From Chrysochromulina parva (lineage: Eukaryota; Haptophyta; Prymnesiales; Chrysochromulinaceae): 26,863 nt of DNA. Positions 1 through 8,507 of the stretch are shown piece by piece (position 1 is the stretch's first letter; each line of letters opens with the position of its first letter). The position numbers were made by a program, and so were the translations under genes. Under the pieces are notes generated by a model. It was not told where the DNA came from, did no database searches, and worked only from the letters and a program-made list of their open reading frames with translations. The stretch spans positions 1-26,863 of the forward strand of contig PJAB01000431.1 in assembly GCA_002887195.1 (NCBI GenBank). The letters are read 5' to 3'.

Positions 1-517
1 ACGGTGGCCGCACGGTGGCCACGGTGACTGCGCGAGCGCGCGCGCCGGCTATGGCGTGCGTCAGTGGGCCCGGCCGGCTGGGACGCGCGTCGGCGGGCGA
101 TTCACTGCGTTGCAGCGCCACCAGAGGTGCTGTCGCTTCGAAGCCTTTACAGTGGTGCCATGGAAGGTGCTCCGAGCGTCCGACGGAAGCGCGAAAGCCG
201 AAAACGCAAGTTTACAAGCACAAGAATGCGGTCACCCACGCACTGGGGGGGCACAGGCATGCCGGGCGACCATGCCCCACCCCAGGGGGGTGCACTGGGC
301 GCCGTTTTGGGCGTTCTGTTACGTAATTACGGATTTACGGATTTACCCCCCTGTCCCTCCCCCTCCCACGCTCCGACCCGGTCACGCGTATCTCCGAATC
401 AAGTTACCGCCGGCGAGCGGATGACCGGTGAAACATCACTCACATCAGAGATCCGCCGTGCCGCCCTGATTGCTCCCTCATCAAGGGTCCACATGTGATT
501 GCATCCCTCATCAGTGA
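1..517. other. No convincing gene; 3' flank of the coiled-coil gene
   Basis: The first 517 bases hold no reading frame with recognisable protein character. The longest open frames are GC-rich and mutually overlapping. A 25-base segment at 445-469 is repeated with one mismatch at 518-542. The second copy includes the stop codon of the minus-strand coiled-coil gene, so the 3' end of that gene has been duplicated downstream. A CTCCCTCATCA-type module, the signature of intron 3' ends in this window, appears on the minus strand between the two copies. An additional 3' exon or an alternative end of the upstream gene is therefore possible. Confidence 0.5.
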
Positions 518-2846
518 TCAGAGATCCGCCGAGCCGCCCTGAGCCGCTCCCCGAGCGTCGTCCCGAGCGTCGAGGCTGGGTGAGCGCGCGCGAACCGCCG
601 ATGGCCACTTGGGAGTGAAGCGCTGCTCGACGATCGCGTCGTGAAGAGACTGGCGACGCTGCGCTTCCGCGCGGCGCACGCGGCTTACGTTCAGCTCGGT
701 CTGCAGGTGGATCGCCTTCATCCTATCGGCGATGGCACCTGATGAGGGAGGCAATCACATGTGGGGACTCAGTGGCACTTGAACGTCACTTAGAGCGTCA
801 CTCTTTGAGGGGCAATCACAGGGCAAGCACAAGCGTGAGCGCGGGTTGAGGCTTAGTTTGAAGCGGCTGCTTAGCGGCTGCAGGCTCTCAAGTCAAGTCA
901 AGTCAAGTCACGTCAAGTCACGTCAAGTCACATCAAGTCACATCAAGTCACGTCATGTGGCTCTCACGCTTCCGCTCGGCTTCCTGCAGCCTCATCAGCC
1001 CCACCCTCCGGGGCGAGAGACGGTCGTGCACGGCGCGCATGCTGGCCTCGTTGGCCTCGAGGAACCTCTGCCTTGCCTGCGGGGGGGCATGGCGCCGTGG
1101 TGAGCACTTGCATGCAAGGATAGGGTAAGGAGCCCTCTGGCTTGCCTGTGGAATGCACTCGTCCTCCTGATGAGAGAGGCAATCGGAGGTCATCAGAGGT
1201 CATCAGAGCTTGCCTGTGGAATGCACTCGTCCTCCTCTTCGCGCTGTCGTGAGCGCATCGCTGAGGCGCTGCGCACACGCGCACTATGCGCCTGCGTGCG
1301 AGCGTCGAGAATGTCACGCGCCGTGGCCGTGCGCATCACCTCTGCGCTCCTCGAGCGTTGCATCCATACTCTCATCTCCTTGGAAGCACGCTCCTGATGA
1401 GGGAGGCAATCAGATACTATTGTTACTAGGCACTCAGGGGTAACTACGGGCAATCAAGCCACACTCTCATCCCCCCTTCAGACCGCACGCTCCTGTCTCC
1501 TTCACGGTGTGGGAGGGGTTCACACTTGGTTCACGGTGTAGGAGGGGTTCACACTTGGTTCACGGTGAATCACGTATGAATCACGCACAAAGGCGCGATA
1601 CAAAGGCGCGATACAAAGGCGAGCTCCTCACACTCAGGTCGAAGCGTCTCAAACTCAGTTGTCATCAGAAGGGCAAAGTCAAGTCAAGTCAAGTCAAGTC
1701 AAGTCAAGTCAGGTCATCACAAGGGCAAAGAATCCATGCGAGATGCAAATTCAGGTGACAATTCAGCATATGAGTGGCCGCATCGCCATGCCGGGCATGC
1801 CCATCGGCCGCCCTTCGCACCTGTCCCTCAGCCACAAAAGCGAGCTCCTCACACTGCCGGCCGTCCGCGTTGGCCTGCCGGACACGCTCGATCGCGCAGC
1901 GCGCGGCGTCGCGTTGCTTGGCGGCGCCCGTCACGCGCCGCGCTTGTTGCACCTGTGGAACTCCGATGGGGCGCCGTGGTGAGCAGTTGCATGCAAGGCA
2001 GGTCATCAGTGGCAATCTAGTGGCAATCAGCTGCTGCACCTGGAATTCCTTTCCTTGGGCGTACGCGCGGGTTGCTCGCCACTCGTACTCGAGGTGCTGG
2101 AGGGGGCGCGCGTCGTGGTGAGCACATGCATGCAAGGCAGGTCATCAGTGGCACTCAGCGTTGTTCAACTCAGCGTGACAATGTACCTGCTCCTCGCGGC
2201 AGCTCGCGTGCTCCTCGAAGACCGCCCGCCGCGCCGTCTCGATCGCCCGCGCGCTGCTCAGGCGGTGCTGGTACGCTGCGTCGAGGTGCTCCCGTCGCTT
2301 TCGCTCACTTCGCTCCTTTACGTGTTGCTCGTGCTCACGGCGCTCCCCGGTGGCCTTGGCGCACTCGAGCGCGCGCATCGCCTGCGTCTTGGCGCGCTCG
2401 GCCTGCGCACGCGTCATGACGGCCATGCCGGCGCGGGGCGAGAAGGCGCGCGGCGTGGACGCGGAACGCCTCGGGGATGGCGACGAGGAGCCTGGGTCAG
2501 AGGACGAGATGGCGTGCTCTTCATGATCCGTACGCGTGGCGCCCGGTGCTGCCTGTTCCCAGGAGCGAGGCGAGGCGGCGCGTGGCGTCGTGCGCTGCGC
2601 GGCCGTGGCACAGCTTGTGGTGCATGGCGCGGAGGAGGGTGGGTGCCACCCGCCTCCTCCACGGTGGAGGACGGGCTTGCGCAAACTCGTGCTCCACCCG
2701 GCGCGCATCTTTGACGGCGGTGCCTGCTTCGAGCCTCCATGCAGCGCACGACGTCCTGTGGCCGGTGCCTGTTCCCGCGTGAGTGGAGCATGCTCCGATG
2801 AGCGTGGCGAGGTGACTGAGGAGGAGGTGAATTCTATGTCCTGCAT
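518..2846 (-). CDS. Multi-exon charged coiled-coil protein, function unknown
   Basis: I do not recognise the family. Proposed join on the minus strand: 2846-2187, 2096-2040, 1952-1821, 1393-1214, 1076-968, 738-518; 452 residues, and all phases agree. Residues 1-140 are low-complexity (Ser, Pro, Arg). From about residue 141 the exons are Ala/Glu/Arg-rich helix, for example AQAERAKTQAMRALECAK and RAEAQRRQSLHDAIVEQ, typical of a long coiled coil or a cytoskeletal protein. Junctions are CAG|GTACAT, CAG|GTGCAG, CAG|GTGCGA, CAG|GCAAGC (a GC donor) and AGC|GTGAGA. The acceptors follow either CTCCCTCATCAG or a GCATGCAAG...CACGGCGCC module. The start ATG at 2846 is the first in frame, but residues 20-140 can also be read in a second open frame, so the 5' part is uncertain. 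The C-terminus (stop at 518) is also tentative because the stop region is duplicated downstream. Confidence 0.55.
889..956 (-). repeat. AAGTC/ACGTC pentanucleotide-type array in intron
   Basis: A tandem array of AAGTC with TCACG/TCACA variants fills the intron between the last two proposed exons of the coiled-coil gene. The same (AAGTC)n appears again at about 1675-1709 in another intron of this gene. On the transcribed strand it reads TTGACTTGACTTGA, so each unit offers a branch-point-like TTGAC. Confidence 0.8.
1141..1236 (-). repeat. Exon-tail duplication inside coiled-coil intron 4
   Basis: The last ~24 bases of the exon ending at 1214, plus the GC donor, occur identically at 1209-1236 and 1141-1168 (28 nt, offset 68). 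Between them lies a TGATGACC/TGATTGCC array ending in CTCTCATCAG. The next true exon (from 1076) begins GCAAGGCAGAGG, and the second intronic copy continues GCAAGCCAGAGG. The intron start is therefore a diverged copy of the downstream exon start. Confidence 0.75.
1503..1622. repeat. Intronic repeats (GGTTCACGGTGTAGGAG-type and GGCGCGATACAAA)
   Basis: Within the long third intron of the coiled-coil gene (1394-1820), a ~30-base unit containing TTCACGGTGTAGGAGGGGTTC is repeated, followed by three tandem GGCGCGATACAAA-type units. At 1619-1634 a 16-base segment matches 1840-1855 in the upstream exon exactly, another exon fragment carried inside an intron. A short extra exon in this intron cannot be excluded. 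Confidence 0.6.
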
Positions 2847-3189
2847 GTGAACTCTTCACGAGTGAAAGGGTCCCAAAAGCGGGCGAAACAAAAGTCTTTC
2901 ATGGTCTTTCTGGAACTACATGTTGCTAGCGCATGCAACTTAGGACAGTTCAGTTCAGTTCAGTTCAGTTCAGTTAAGCCTCGATAGCACATTCGATAGG
3001 CTTCCTTTTAGGTTGTCATCTGTTGTCGATATGCAGTAAACGTCTAACGTGAACTGAACAACTTAAGGACAAGCTTTTAGGTATGGCTTTTGATCAGGAA
3101 CAAACCCAGTGTATACCCCCCCTTCACGCAAACTGGGTTACTCTACCCCAGACGCTTGCGTGAGGGTTGCTGCGCTCTATCCTTCAGAT
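2847..3189. other. Intergenic; (CAGTT)6 microsatellite
   Basis: This stretch lies between the start of the minus-strand coiled-coil gene and the stop of bS18m. It is AT-richer than the surrounding exons. The only clear structure is a perfect (CAGTT)6 at 2946-2975. It should contain the promoter of the coiled-coil gene and the 3' end of bS18m, but I see no clear TATA box or polyadenylation signal. Confidence 0.5.
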
Positions 3190-4098
3190 TCATTTGCGTC
3201 CTGGTGCAGCCCCAAGTGGCCTCGCCTCGCTCTTGGGCATCCCGGGGGAGGCGCGACTCAGGTTGGAGAGGTCGATGTCGAGGGCGCCGCGCGTCTTCTC
3301 AAACCGGCCGGGATACCGAATGTCGGGCGGGTCGCGGAACTCATCGTCCGACCGGTCCTCCGTCCTGAGCTCCGGCTTGCTGTACTGGTCTGCATACGAC
3401 GCATGTCTGTACTTGGGCAGCTTCCAGGTGCGCGGGAGCAGCGCGAGCTGGTGCGCGCGCTTGAGCGCCTGAGTGATGCGGCGCTGCTTGCTCGGGCTCA
3501 CGCCCGTCAGCGCGCGCGGCAGGATCGCTCCTGCCTCACTCACGAAGCGCGAGAGGAGAGGCAAGTTCGTGTAGGTGATCTCGCCCTCGGGCACGTTGAG
3601 GAGCGGATCGCGCAGTCGGCGTTTCTGGCGCGGCATGCCGTCCTGCACGACCTGGTCCTCCAGGAACGCGAGCTCCGCCCGCTCGCGCAAACTCGGCGCC
3701 TGCGGCATGCGCGTCTGGATCTCAGCCAGCCGCTGGCGCACGTACACCTGGAATTGGAGCATGTCCGCCTTGTCCTGTCCGCTGAAGAGGCCGCCGGGCA
3801 AGCGCGGCGGCGGCGGCGGCGGCAACTTCTGAGCCTCGGCCGTCTTCGAGGCCGTGGTGCCCTTAGATTCGGCCGCGGCCTCGCCGAAGCCACTGCCCTC
3901 CGCCTCCTCGTCGAGCTCCTTGGGGCGCCCGTGGACGGCGCTCGACGCATCCCACTTCGGCTTGGAGCACAGGCCTCTGTACGTCACCAGTGTCGTGTGT
4001 GGTGGGCTCGAGAGCGGCGCCGGTCGGAATGATGGCAGCCGTGCGATCGCAGGCCGGCCCAACGACGTGAGTGCGCGCCGCAGCGAGTGCGTCGCCAT
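3190..4098 (-). CDS. Mitochondrial small-subunit ribosomal protein bS18m
   Basis: A single-exon gene of 302 residues. Residues 173-222 carry the S18 signature: YTNLPLLSRFVSEAGAILP, then RALTGVSPSKQRRITQALKR and AHQLALLP, matching the bacterial S18 core (L..F....G.I.PR..TG....QR....A.KRAR..ALLP). S18 binds 16S-type rRNA on the small-subunit platform, next to S6. I chose the ATG at 4098, not the upstream in-frame one at 4299, because it begins an Arg/Ser/Leu-rich, acid-free presequence (MATHSLRRALTSLGRPAIAR) typical of mitochondrial import. The protein is much longer than bacterial S18 (about 75 residues). The extra length is a Pro-tract linker (residues 93-98), an N-terminal helical extension and a charged C-terminal tail, common in mitochondrial ribosomal proteins. 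A plastid destination is less likely but not excluded. Confidence 0.9.
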   Translation of the reverse strand: MATHSLRRALTSLGRPAIARLPSFRPAPLSSPPHTTLVTYRGLCSKPKWDASSAVHGRPKELDEEAEGSGFGEAAAESKGTTASKTAEAQKLPPPPPPRLPGGLFSGQDKADMLQFQVYVRQRLAEIQTRMPQAPSLRERAELAFLEDQVVQDGMPRQKRRLRDPLLNVPEGEITYTNLPLLSRFVSEAGAILPRALTGVSPSKQRRITQALKRAHQLALLPRTWKLPKYRHASYADQYSKPELRTEDRSDDEFRDPPDIRYPGRFEKTRGALDIDLSNLSRASPGMPKSEARPLGAAPGRK

Positions 4099-4459
4099 GT
4101 GAAAAGTTGACGCGATCCCCACAGAAAGTCCTCGTATCACCGACTGTCCGGAACGATCGCGCCTGTCGAGTGTGTGATATTCTCTGGGCCCTCGCGGCGC
4201 ATCAATCTGCGTCCGAAAACTCGATTCTCCTAAGTCAGGCATCTTGCGCGCGCACGCCGCCACCGTGCCTCCAGTGCACCTGTAGCCCACGCGCCTCAAC
4301 TGTGCCTGCGTGCTGCTGCGCCATCACTTGCACGCACTCGTGCTCGCGACGAAATATCAGCGGCCGTGCAGCGGCGGCGCGCGTCCGCCGCGTCCGCTCG
4401 CGCTGACCAAAGCAGGCTGCCTCTCTCCGCGTCAGGCCACTCGCTCCGACCGCGGCCAC
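4099..4459. promoter_or_regulatory. Divergent promoter region between bS18m and SAR1
   Basis: This 361-base interval separates two start codons on opposite strands, so it must hold both promoters and both 5' UTRs. The half nearer SAR1 is rich in GCGGC runs. No clear TATA box is visible on either strand. Confidence 0.5.
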
Positions 4460-6308
4460 ATGTGGCTCTTCGACTACCTCTGGAGCATGCTCAACGCCCT
4501 CGGTGCGCTTCAGCACTGCTCGGACTCGCACGGCGCAGTGCTCCGGCTCCGGTGCTGCAGCTCCCGCTCACGCTGCGGCTGCGCTCGCGCCTCCCAGGTT
4601 TGGCGAACAAGAACGCCAAGATTCTCTTCCTTGGCCTGGACAATGCCGGCAAGACGACGCTGCTGCACATGCTCAAGGACGAGCGCCTCTCGCAGCACAA
4701 CCCGACGCAGCATCCGAGTGCGTGCATTGCCAGACAGCGACTAGCCTTGCATAGGGCAGGGCGGCTGCAGCCACCACTGCCGCGGTCGCCGGCTTCGCCT
4801 TCGCCTCGGCACCCGTGGCTCGATCCGCGCACCGACCGTCGCGCGCGCTACCCTTGCCGACGCCCGCAGCTTCAGAGGAGCTCTCGATCGCGCCTCCGTA
4901 TTGACCTCTGAGTGCCTCCCTAATAACCCTGATTACCCTAATTACCCTAATTACCCCAACGCCCGCAGCTTCGGAGGAGCTCTCGATCGCGAAGATCAAG
5001 TTCCGCACCTTTGACCTCGGTGGCCACGAGATTGCGCGCAAGGTGTGGAAGGACTACTTCCCTCAGGTAGACGCGATCGTGTATCTGGTTGACGCTGTCG
5101 ACCGCGAGCGCTTCCCGGAGGCTAAGAAGGAGCTAGATGTACGTGCTCTCGATTACCCTGATTACCCTGAGTACCCTAATTACCCTAATGGCTAAGAAGG
5201 AGCTGGATGTACGTGCTCTCGCCTGCGCGCTCCCAGCCGACGGCCCGCGCCGCCCAGCCCGCTGAGGACGAAGGATGGCCGCTGATTGCCATTGATTACG
5301 GCTGTTGGCCATCCAACCGCCCGGCGCGGCCGCTGATTGCCATTGATTACGACAGTTGGCCATCCAACCGCCCGGCGCGGCCGCTGATTGCCATTGATTA
5401 CGATAGTTGGCCATCCAAACGCCCGGCGCGGCCGCTGAATGCCTTGATAACGACTGTTGGCCATCGAACCGGCCGGCGCGGCCGCTGCAGAGCTGCGCCG
5501 GCATGCCGACGCGCGCTGTGCCGTCTCGCTTCGCGTCACGCCCTTTGCGGCCAATCCGTCGCACTGGGACGTGCCTAATATGGGACGCTCTCTGTGTTGC
5601 GCGTGCCTCTCGCGCATGCGTGCTCCTTGCCGCCGACTGAGGAGGACACCTGCTGATGAGTGACGCCTGATGACGCCTGATGACGCCTGATGACGCCTGA
5701 TGACGCCTGATGACGCCTGGTGATTAGTGACGCCGGAGGACGCCGGAGGACGCCGACGCGCTCTCCTCACCGTGCCGCCGCCACGGCGCGTTCGTGTGTG
5801 AGCAGGGCTTGCTCTCGTGCGAGGACTTGAATGACGTGCCCTTCCTGATCCTTGGCAACAAGATCGACCTGGGGCGCGCTGCCTCCGAGGACGAGCTGCG
5901 CATCCAGCTCGGCTTGCATCAGAACACGACGGGGAAGGGCAAGTCGGTGGCCGTTCCCGGCATTCGGCCGATGGAGCTCTTCATGTGCAGGTGTGATGAG
6001 CACTGATGGCCTCTGATGGCCTCTAATGAGCACTGATGGCCTCTAATGAGCTCTGATGGCCTCTAATGAGCACTGATGGCCTCTAATGAGCTCTGATGAG
6101 CACTGATGGCCTCTGACTGCCCTCTTCGCAGCCTCCGACCGCCTCCGACCGCCCTCTCCAACTGCCTCTGGCTGCCCTCTCGAACTGCGTCTGGCTGCCC
6201 TCTCCAACTGCGTCTCCAACTGCGTCGGACCGCCCTCTCGCGCGCAGCGTGGTGCGCCGTTCGGGCTATGGCGATGGCTTCAAATGGCTCTCCAACTACA
6301 TCAAGTAA
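4460..6308 (+). CDS. SAR1: SAR1-family small GTPase (COPII coat)
   Basis: SAR1 recruits Sec23/24 to the ER membrane when bound to GTP and starts COPII vesicle budding. Join: 4460-4502, 4598-4717, 4969-5138, 5806-5990, 6248-6308; 192 residues, the usual length. Residues 1-15 form the amphipathic membrane helix ([15 protein letters not shown]). The P-loop GLDNAGKT is at 27-34, switch I T in HPTSEEL at 55, switch II DLGGH at 70-74 (His is the SAR1-type catalytic residue), NKID at 129-132, and the C-terminal [12 protein letters not shown]...FKWLSNYIK block. The start helix is SAR1-like; there is no myristoylation Gly as in ARFs. Intron 1 is short and plain. Introns 2-4 are long and repeat-filled, and two of them carry copies of the adjoining exon edge. 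All splice sites are GT-AG. Confidence 0.95.
4862..4991 (+). repeat. Copy of the exon 3 head inside SAR1 intron 2
   Basis: The acceptor and start of exon 3 (GCCCGCAGCTTC onward, 4961-4991) has an intronic copy at 4862-4892 with one mismatch over 31 nt, offset 99. The intronic copy includes a competing CAG acceptor, and its open frame ends at a TGA soon after. Between the copies is an array of ATTACCCTA-type units (4919-4958). Exon 3 must start at 4969 because only that copy continues into the conserved FDLGGH segment. Confidence 0.85.
5120..5221 (+). repeat. Copy of the exon 3 tail inside SAR1 intron 3
   Basis: The exon 3 end and donor (GGCTAAGAAGGAGCTAGAT|GTACGT...) at 5120-5151 recurs at 5190-5221 with one mismatch over 32 nt, offset 70. 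The offset is not a multiple of three, so only the first copy can be exonic. The spacer is GATTACCCT/AATTACCCT. Both copies keep an intact GTACGT donor. Confidence 0.85.
5281..5490 (+). repeat. 51-bp minisatellite in SAR1 intron 3
   Basis: About four copies of a 51-base unit start at 5281, 5332, 5383 and 5434, and a fifth begins near 5484. Each combines GCTGATTGCCATTGATTA with a TTGGCCATCC...GGCGCGGCC half, so every junction contains GCGGCCGC. The later copies are more diverged. The CTGATTGCC part is the same sequence that makes up 10-11-bp arrays in other introns. Confidence 0.85.
5650..5757 (+). repeat. TGATGACGCC decamer array, then CGCCGGAGGA units
   Basis: About six tandem TGACGCCTGA/TGATGACGCC decamers lie in the 3' half of SAR1 intron 3, followed by three CGCCGGAGGA-like units shortly before the acceptor at 5805. 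Each decamer contains CTGATGAC, a branch-point-like sequence on the transcribed strand. Confidence 0.8.
5991..6247 (+). repeat. SAR1 intron 4: TGATGGCCTC and CCGACCGCCCTCT arrays
   Basis: The last SAR1 intron begins GTGTGATGAG. It continues as TGATGGCCTCTAATGAGC-type units to about 6120, then as GCCTCCGACCGCCCTCTCCAACT-type pyrimidine-rich repeats to the acceptor CGCGCAG at 6247. CTGAT and CTAAT recur throughout. Confidence 0.8.
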
Positions 6309-6312
6309 AGAT

Positions 6313-6432
6313 GTGGGCACGGCTCGGAGCGCTGTCGTGGGCACGGCTCGGAGCGCTGTCGTGGGCACGGCTCGGAGCGCTGTCGTGGGCACGGCTCGGA
6401 GCGCTGTCGTGGGCACGGCTCGGAGCGCTGTC
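6313..6432 (+). repeat. Five perfect 24-bp tandem repeats just after the SAR1 stop
   Basis: The unit GTGGGCACGGCTCGGAGCGC plus TGTC is repeated five times without a mismatch, starting five bases after the SAR1 stop codon, so it lies in the 3' UTR. The absence of mutations implies recent expansion or homogenisation. Because 24 is divisible by three, it creates a spurious open frame on the minus strand. Confidence 0.9.
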
Positions 6433-6990
6433 GTGGCGGAATGCGTCGGTCATCCCGGAGTGGATCGCGGCGAATCACGACACACGTTGGAAGCGGGCGT
6501 GTAACCGTATTCATAAGGTGCGGGGCGGAGACCGACGACGCCGATTCGTCGGTTGCGGCGCGCCGACGAGACTTCGCGAATAGGTTTGCGCGAAAGTATA
6601 CCGAGATAGCTCTCAGAGGCTCGCCGGTCGCCGCTCCCGGGAGATGTCGTGTAAGATTCAAGCTCTCCGCGTGCAACTTTGCATGCGCCAGAAGTGTCGC
6701 GCGGTCGCGGGGCCCAATTCGCCTCACAAAATGTATATGATTCTTTCTTTGACGTGGAATCATGCGTGTCAGATAGACTCCACTCCGGGGACCGGACCCG
6801 GGCCAAAGGGGGGACGGGGGAGGGTAGGGTGCGCGGGGCGTGGGCGTTCTTCTACCTTGTAACCGATAACCGTTTCCCGTGAACGACGCGATTTTCGCGA
6901 CGCCGGCCGCCTGAAGCGACGCCATCGAAGGACGGCCCATCGCCCTCGGCTCCACCCCGCTCTCACGATCCTCGATCGTCGCGCGCGGCG
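6433..6990. other. Intergenic, no gene seen
   Basis: This segment lies between the SAR1 3' repeats and the TATA box of the next gene. An open minus-strand frame covers it but has no protein-like composition beyond the repeat translation. I see no RNA gene. Confidence 0.5.
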
Positions 6991-6997
6991 TATAAAT
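6991..6997 (+). promoter_or_regulatory. TATA box of the four-helix membrane protein gene
   Basis: TATAAAT lies 30 bases upstream of the ATG at 7027, in an otherwise GC-rich context. It is the clearest core-promoter element in the window and implies a very short 5' UTR or transcription start close to the ATG. Confidence 0.55.
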
Positions 6998-7026
6998 CAC
7001 GACGTTGTGTAACTATCAATCTATCA

Positions 7027-7461
7027 ATGGCATCAGCCCATGCGCCGCATGTGCTTTCCAAACGCGCTGCCATTACATGGCTTCAAGTTGTGTTGGTAGC
7101 TGTTCTGATCTACTCAATCGTTCTCATCGTTGCCGGAAGCACGGCGCTCTCGCTCTTCAAGTGGCTCGGATTCGGACCGGACTCGTCCATCGACAGCGTG
7201 GAAGTACGCAACTATCTCAAACTCCCTTTCATGGTGCTGGGTGCGGTCATGTCGGGCTGGACATGGATGATGATCCAGCTGGTGCGCGGGCCACTCCGCG
7301 ATGGCTCGCGATGGGCGTATCAGTTTATCGTTCAATCGCTTGTTCTCTGGTTCACTCTCGACACTGGAATGTCTCTCGCGCTCGGGTATCCCACCCACGC
7401 GCTGTTCAATATTCCGTTCGCAATCGCGCTTGGCATTCCACTGCTGCGCCTTCGTAGTTGA
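7027..7461 (+). CDS. Four-helix integral membrane protein, bacterial-like, unknown function
   Basis: A single-exon gene of 144 residues. Hydrophobic segments lie at about 17-38, 64-86, 98-118 and 124-141. Conserved-looking residues are GAVMSGW (72-78), GPLRDGSRWAY (88-98) and LWFTLDTGMSLALG (107-120), followed by N128 in the last helix. From memory this pattern resembles small uncharacterised prokaryotic membrane proteins with a GxVMxGW...WF.xDTGxS layout. I cannot name the family, and no enzymatic motif is visible. It lacks introns and repeats and has a TATA box at -30. Transfer from a bacterium or an organelle is possible but untested. Confidence 0.8.
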   Translation: MASAHAPHVLSKRAAITWLQVVLVAVLIYSIVLIVAGSTALSLFKWLGFGPDSSIDSVEVRNYLKLPFMVLGAVMSGWTWMMIQLVRGPLRDGSRWAYQFIVQSLVLWFTLDTGMSLALGYPTHALFNIPFAIALGIPLLRLRS

Positions 7462-7466
7462 GTCTC

Positions 7467-7506
7467 AGTGAGTGAGTGAGTGAGAGTGAGTGAGTGAGTG
7501 AGTGTG
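7467..7506 (+). repeat. (GAGT)n microsatellite in the 3' UTR
   Basis: GTGAGTGAGTGAGTGAGAGT-type tetranucleotide repeats start six bases after the stop codon. The complementary (CACT)n appears at about 7595-7665, so the transcript could form a hairpin joining the two arrays. Confidence 0.8.
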
Positions 7507-7848
7507 CTGCTATGGGATATCTCATGAGCCTCAGTAGGTATCTCGACCCGACGACCCCGTATTGTTCCACGCACTGTGTCTGTGTCTCAATAACTCACTC
7601 ACGCGTCACTCCGCAGCGACTCACTAACTCTATCTACACAACTGTACTACACTCACTCACTCACTTCGTAGTTGAGTGCTTTCACCAAACTATTAATTAT
7701 TATACACGACATATCAAAGCCGCTGTAGGTACATCCTCGATCAATCTTCTGAGCCTCTCCCTGTCTCCCATCCGGTTCCGGACGGACCGGTGTGCACCGC
7801 AATCCGCATAGATCATAGAACACACGTGCACAGCCGCCTTTGACCGCC

Positions 7849-8290
7849 ACCCAAAGGGGTAGGGGGAGGGGCGGAGGTATTCTTTCTCGTCTGGATTCTT
7901 CACACACTATCCCCACCACCTGATTTTGAACTCAGTGATTGACCCAAAGGGGTAGGGGGAGCGGAGGTATTCTACTATCGTCTTTCTGACGTCTTCTGTG
8001 GATTCACACACTATCGGCCCCACCACCTGTGACCTGATTAGTGATTTTGTAGTTTTTGAACCGCAGTGATTGACCCAAAGGCGAAAGGGGTAGGGGGAGG
8101 TATTCTTTCTGGATTCACAGCATTGATTCACAGACTATCCCCACCAGGCCACCTGTGACCTGATTTTGAACTCAGTGCGCGTGCACTCGGCTACTCCCTA
8201 CTCGCCCGGCGCCCTTGACCCATAGGGGTAGGGGAGGCTATTCTTTCTGGATTCACACACTATCCCCACCACCTGATTTTGAACTCAGTG
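7849..8290. repeat. Four ~75-130-bp tandem repeat copies between convergent genes
   Basis: Copies at about 7849-7940, 7941-8070, 8071-8180 and 8215-8290 share CCAAAGGGGTAGGGGGAG, then GGTATTCTTTCT, GGATTCACACACTATCCCC and ACCACCTGATTTTGAACTCAGTG-type blocks. They differ by internal insertions such as GACCTGATTAGTGA and CATTGATTCACAG. They lie between the convergent stops at 7461 and 8478, so they may form the 3' UTR or terminator zone of one or both genes. No open frame or terminal inverted repeat indicates a transposon. Confidence 0.85.
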
Positions 8291-8370
8291 GCCGGTAATC
8301 TGCTGCCGGCCCATGCTTGAACCTCCAATGAGCTGCCCAGCGCTGCGCTCATCCCCCGCCGCCGCCCGGT

Positions 8371-8507
8371 AGGATTGTGCGCTTCACGAGTGCATGCCCA
8401 CAACGACGCGTTGGGCCACCCTAGCCCGGGAGGATCGTGCGCTTCACAAGGCGCCCACAACGACGCGTTGGGCCACCCTAGCCCGGTAGGATCGTGCGCT
8501 TCACAAG
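8371..8507 (-). repeat. 57-60-bp tandem copies of the gene's coding end
   Basis: The last codons of the two-helix membrane gene (GTGAAGCGCACGATCCTACC on the minus strand) and the following ~40 bases are repeated two more times downstream, with unit starts at 8371, 8431 and 8488. The stop codon lies in the first transcribed copy, so the other copies are untranslated. Confidence 0.85.

Larger units (their letters stand above)
1091..2136 (-). repeat. Three copies of intronic 3' module B
   Basis: Minus-strand copies of a ~26-base element reading GCATGCAAGTGCTCACC followed by ACGGCGCC lie at about 1091-1118, 1970-1998 and 2107-2136. Each sits a short distance upstream of a proposed acceptor (1076, 1952, 2096), followed by a C-rich tract and CAG. 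Matching copies occur 23 kb away on the plus strand inside ferlin introns. The orientation always follows transcription. The element contains GCTCACC, which fits a yUnAy branch point. Confidence 0.75.

Noticed and set aside
15..498. Three overlapping plus-strand open frames of 103-144 codons
   Set aside because: They overlap in all three frames, have composition expected of random GC-rich DNA, show no domain or membrane pattern, and lie downstream of a minus-strand gene.
4919..5190. Possible interstitial telomere sequence (TTACCCTAATTACCCTAA)
   Set aside because: The period is 10 bases, not 6 or 7, units vary (GATTACCCT, GAGTACCCT), and it occupies the same place within introns as the CTGATTGCC arrays, so it is an intron array variant.
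6296..7000. 234-codon minus-strand open frame upstream of the membrane gene
   Set aside because: Its C-terminus is only the translated 24-bp repeat; the rest has no coding character and it overlaps the TATA region.
7849..8290. Mobile element
   Set aside because: No open frame, terminal inverted repeats or target-site duplication could be seen; copies are tandem and local.
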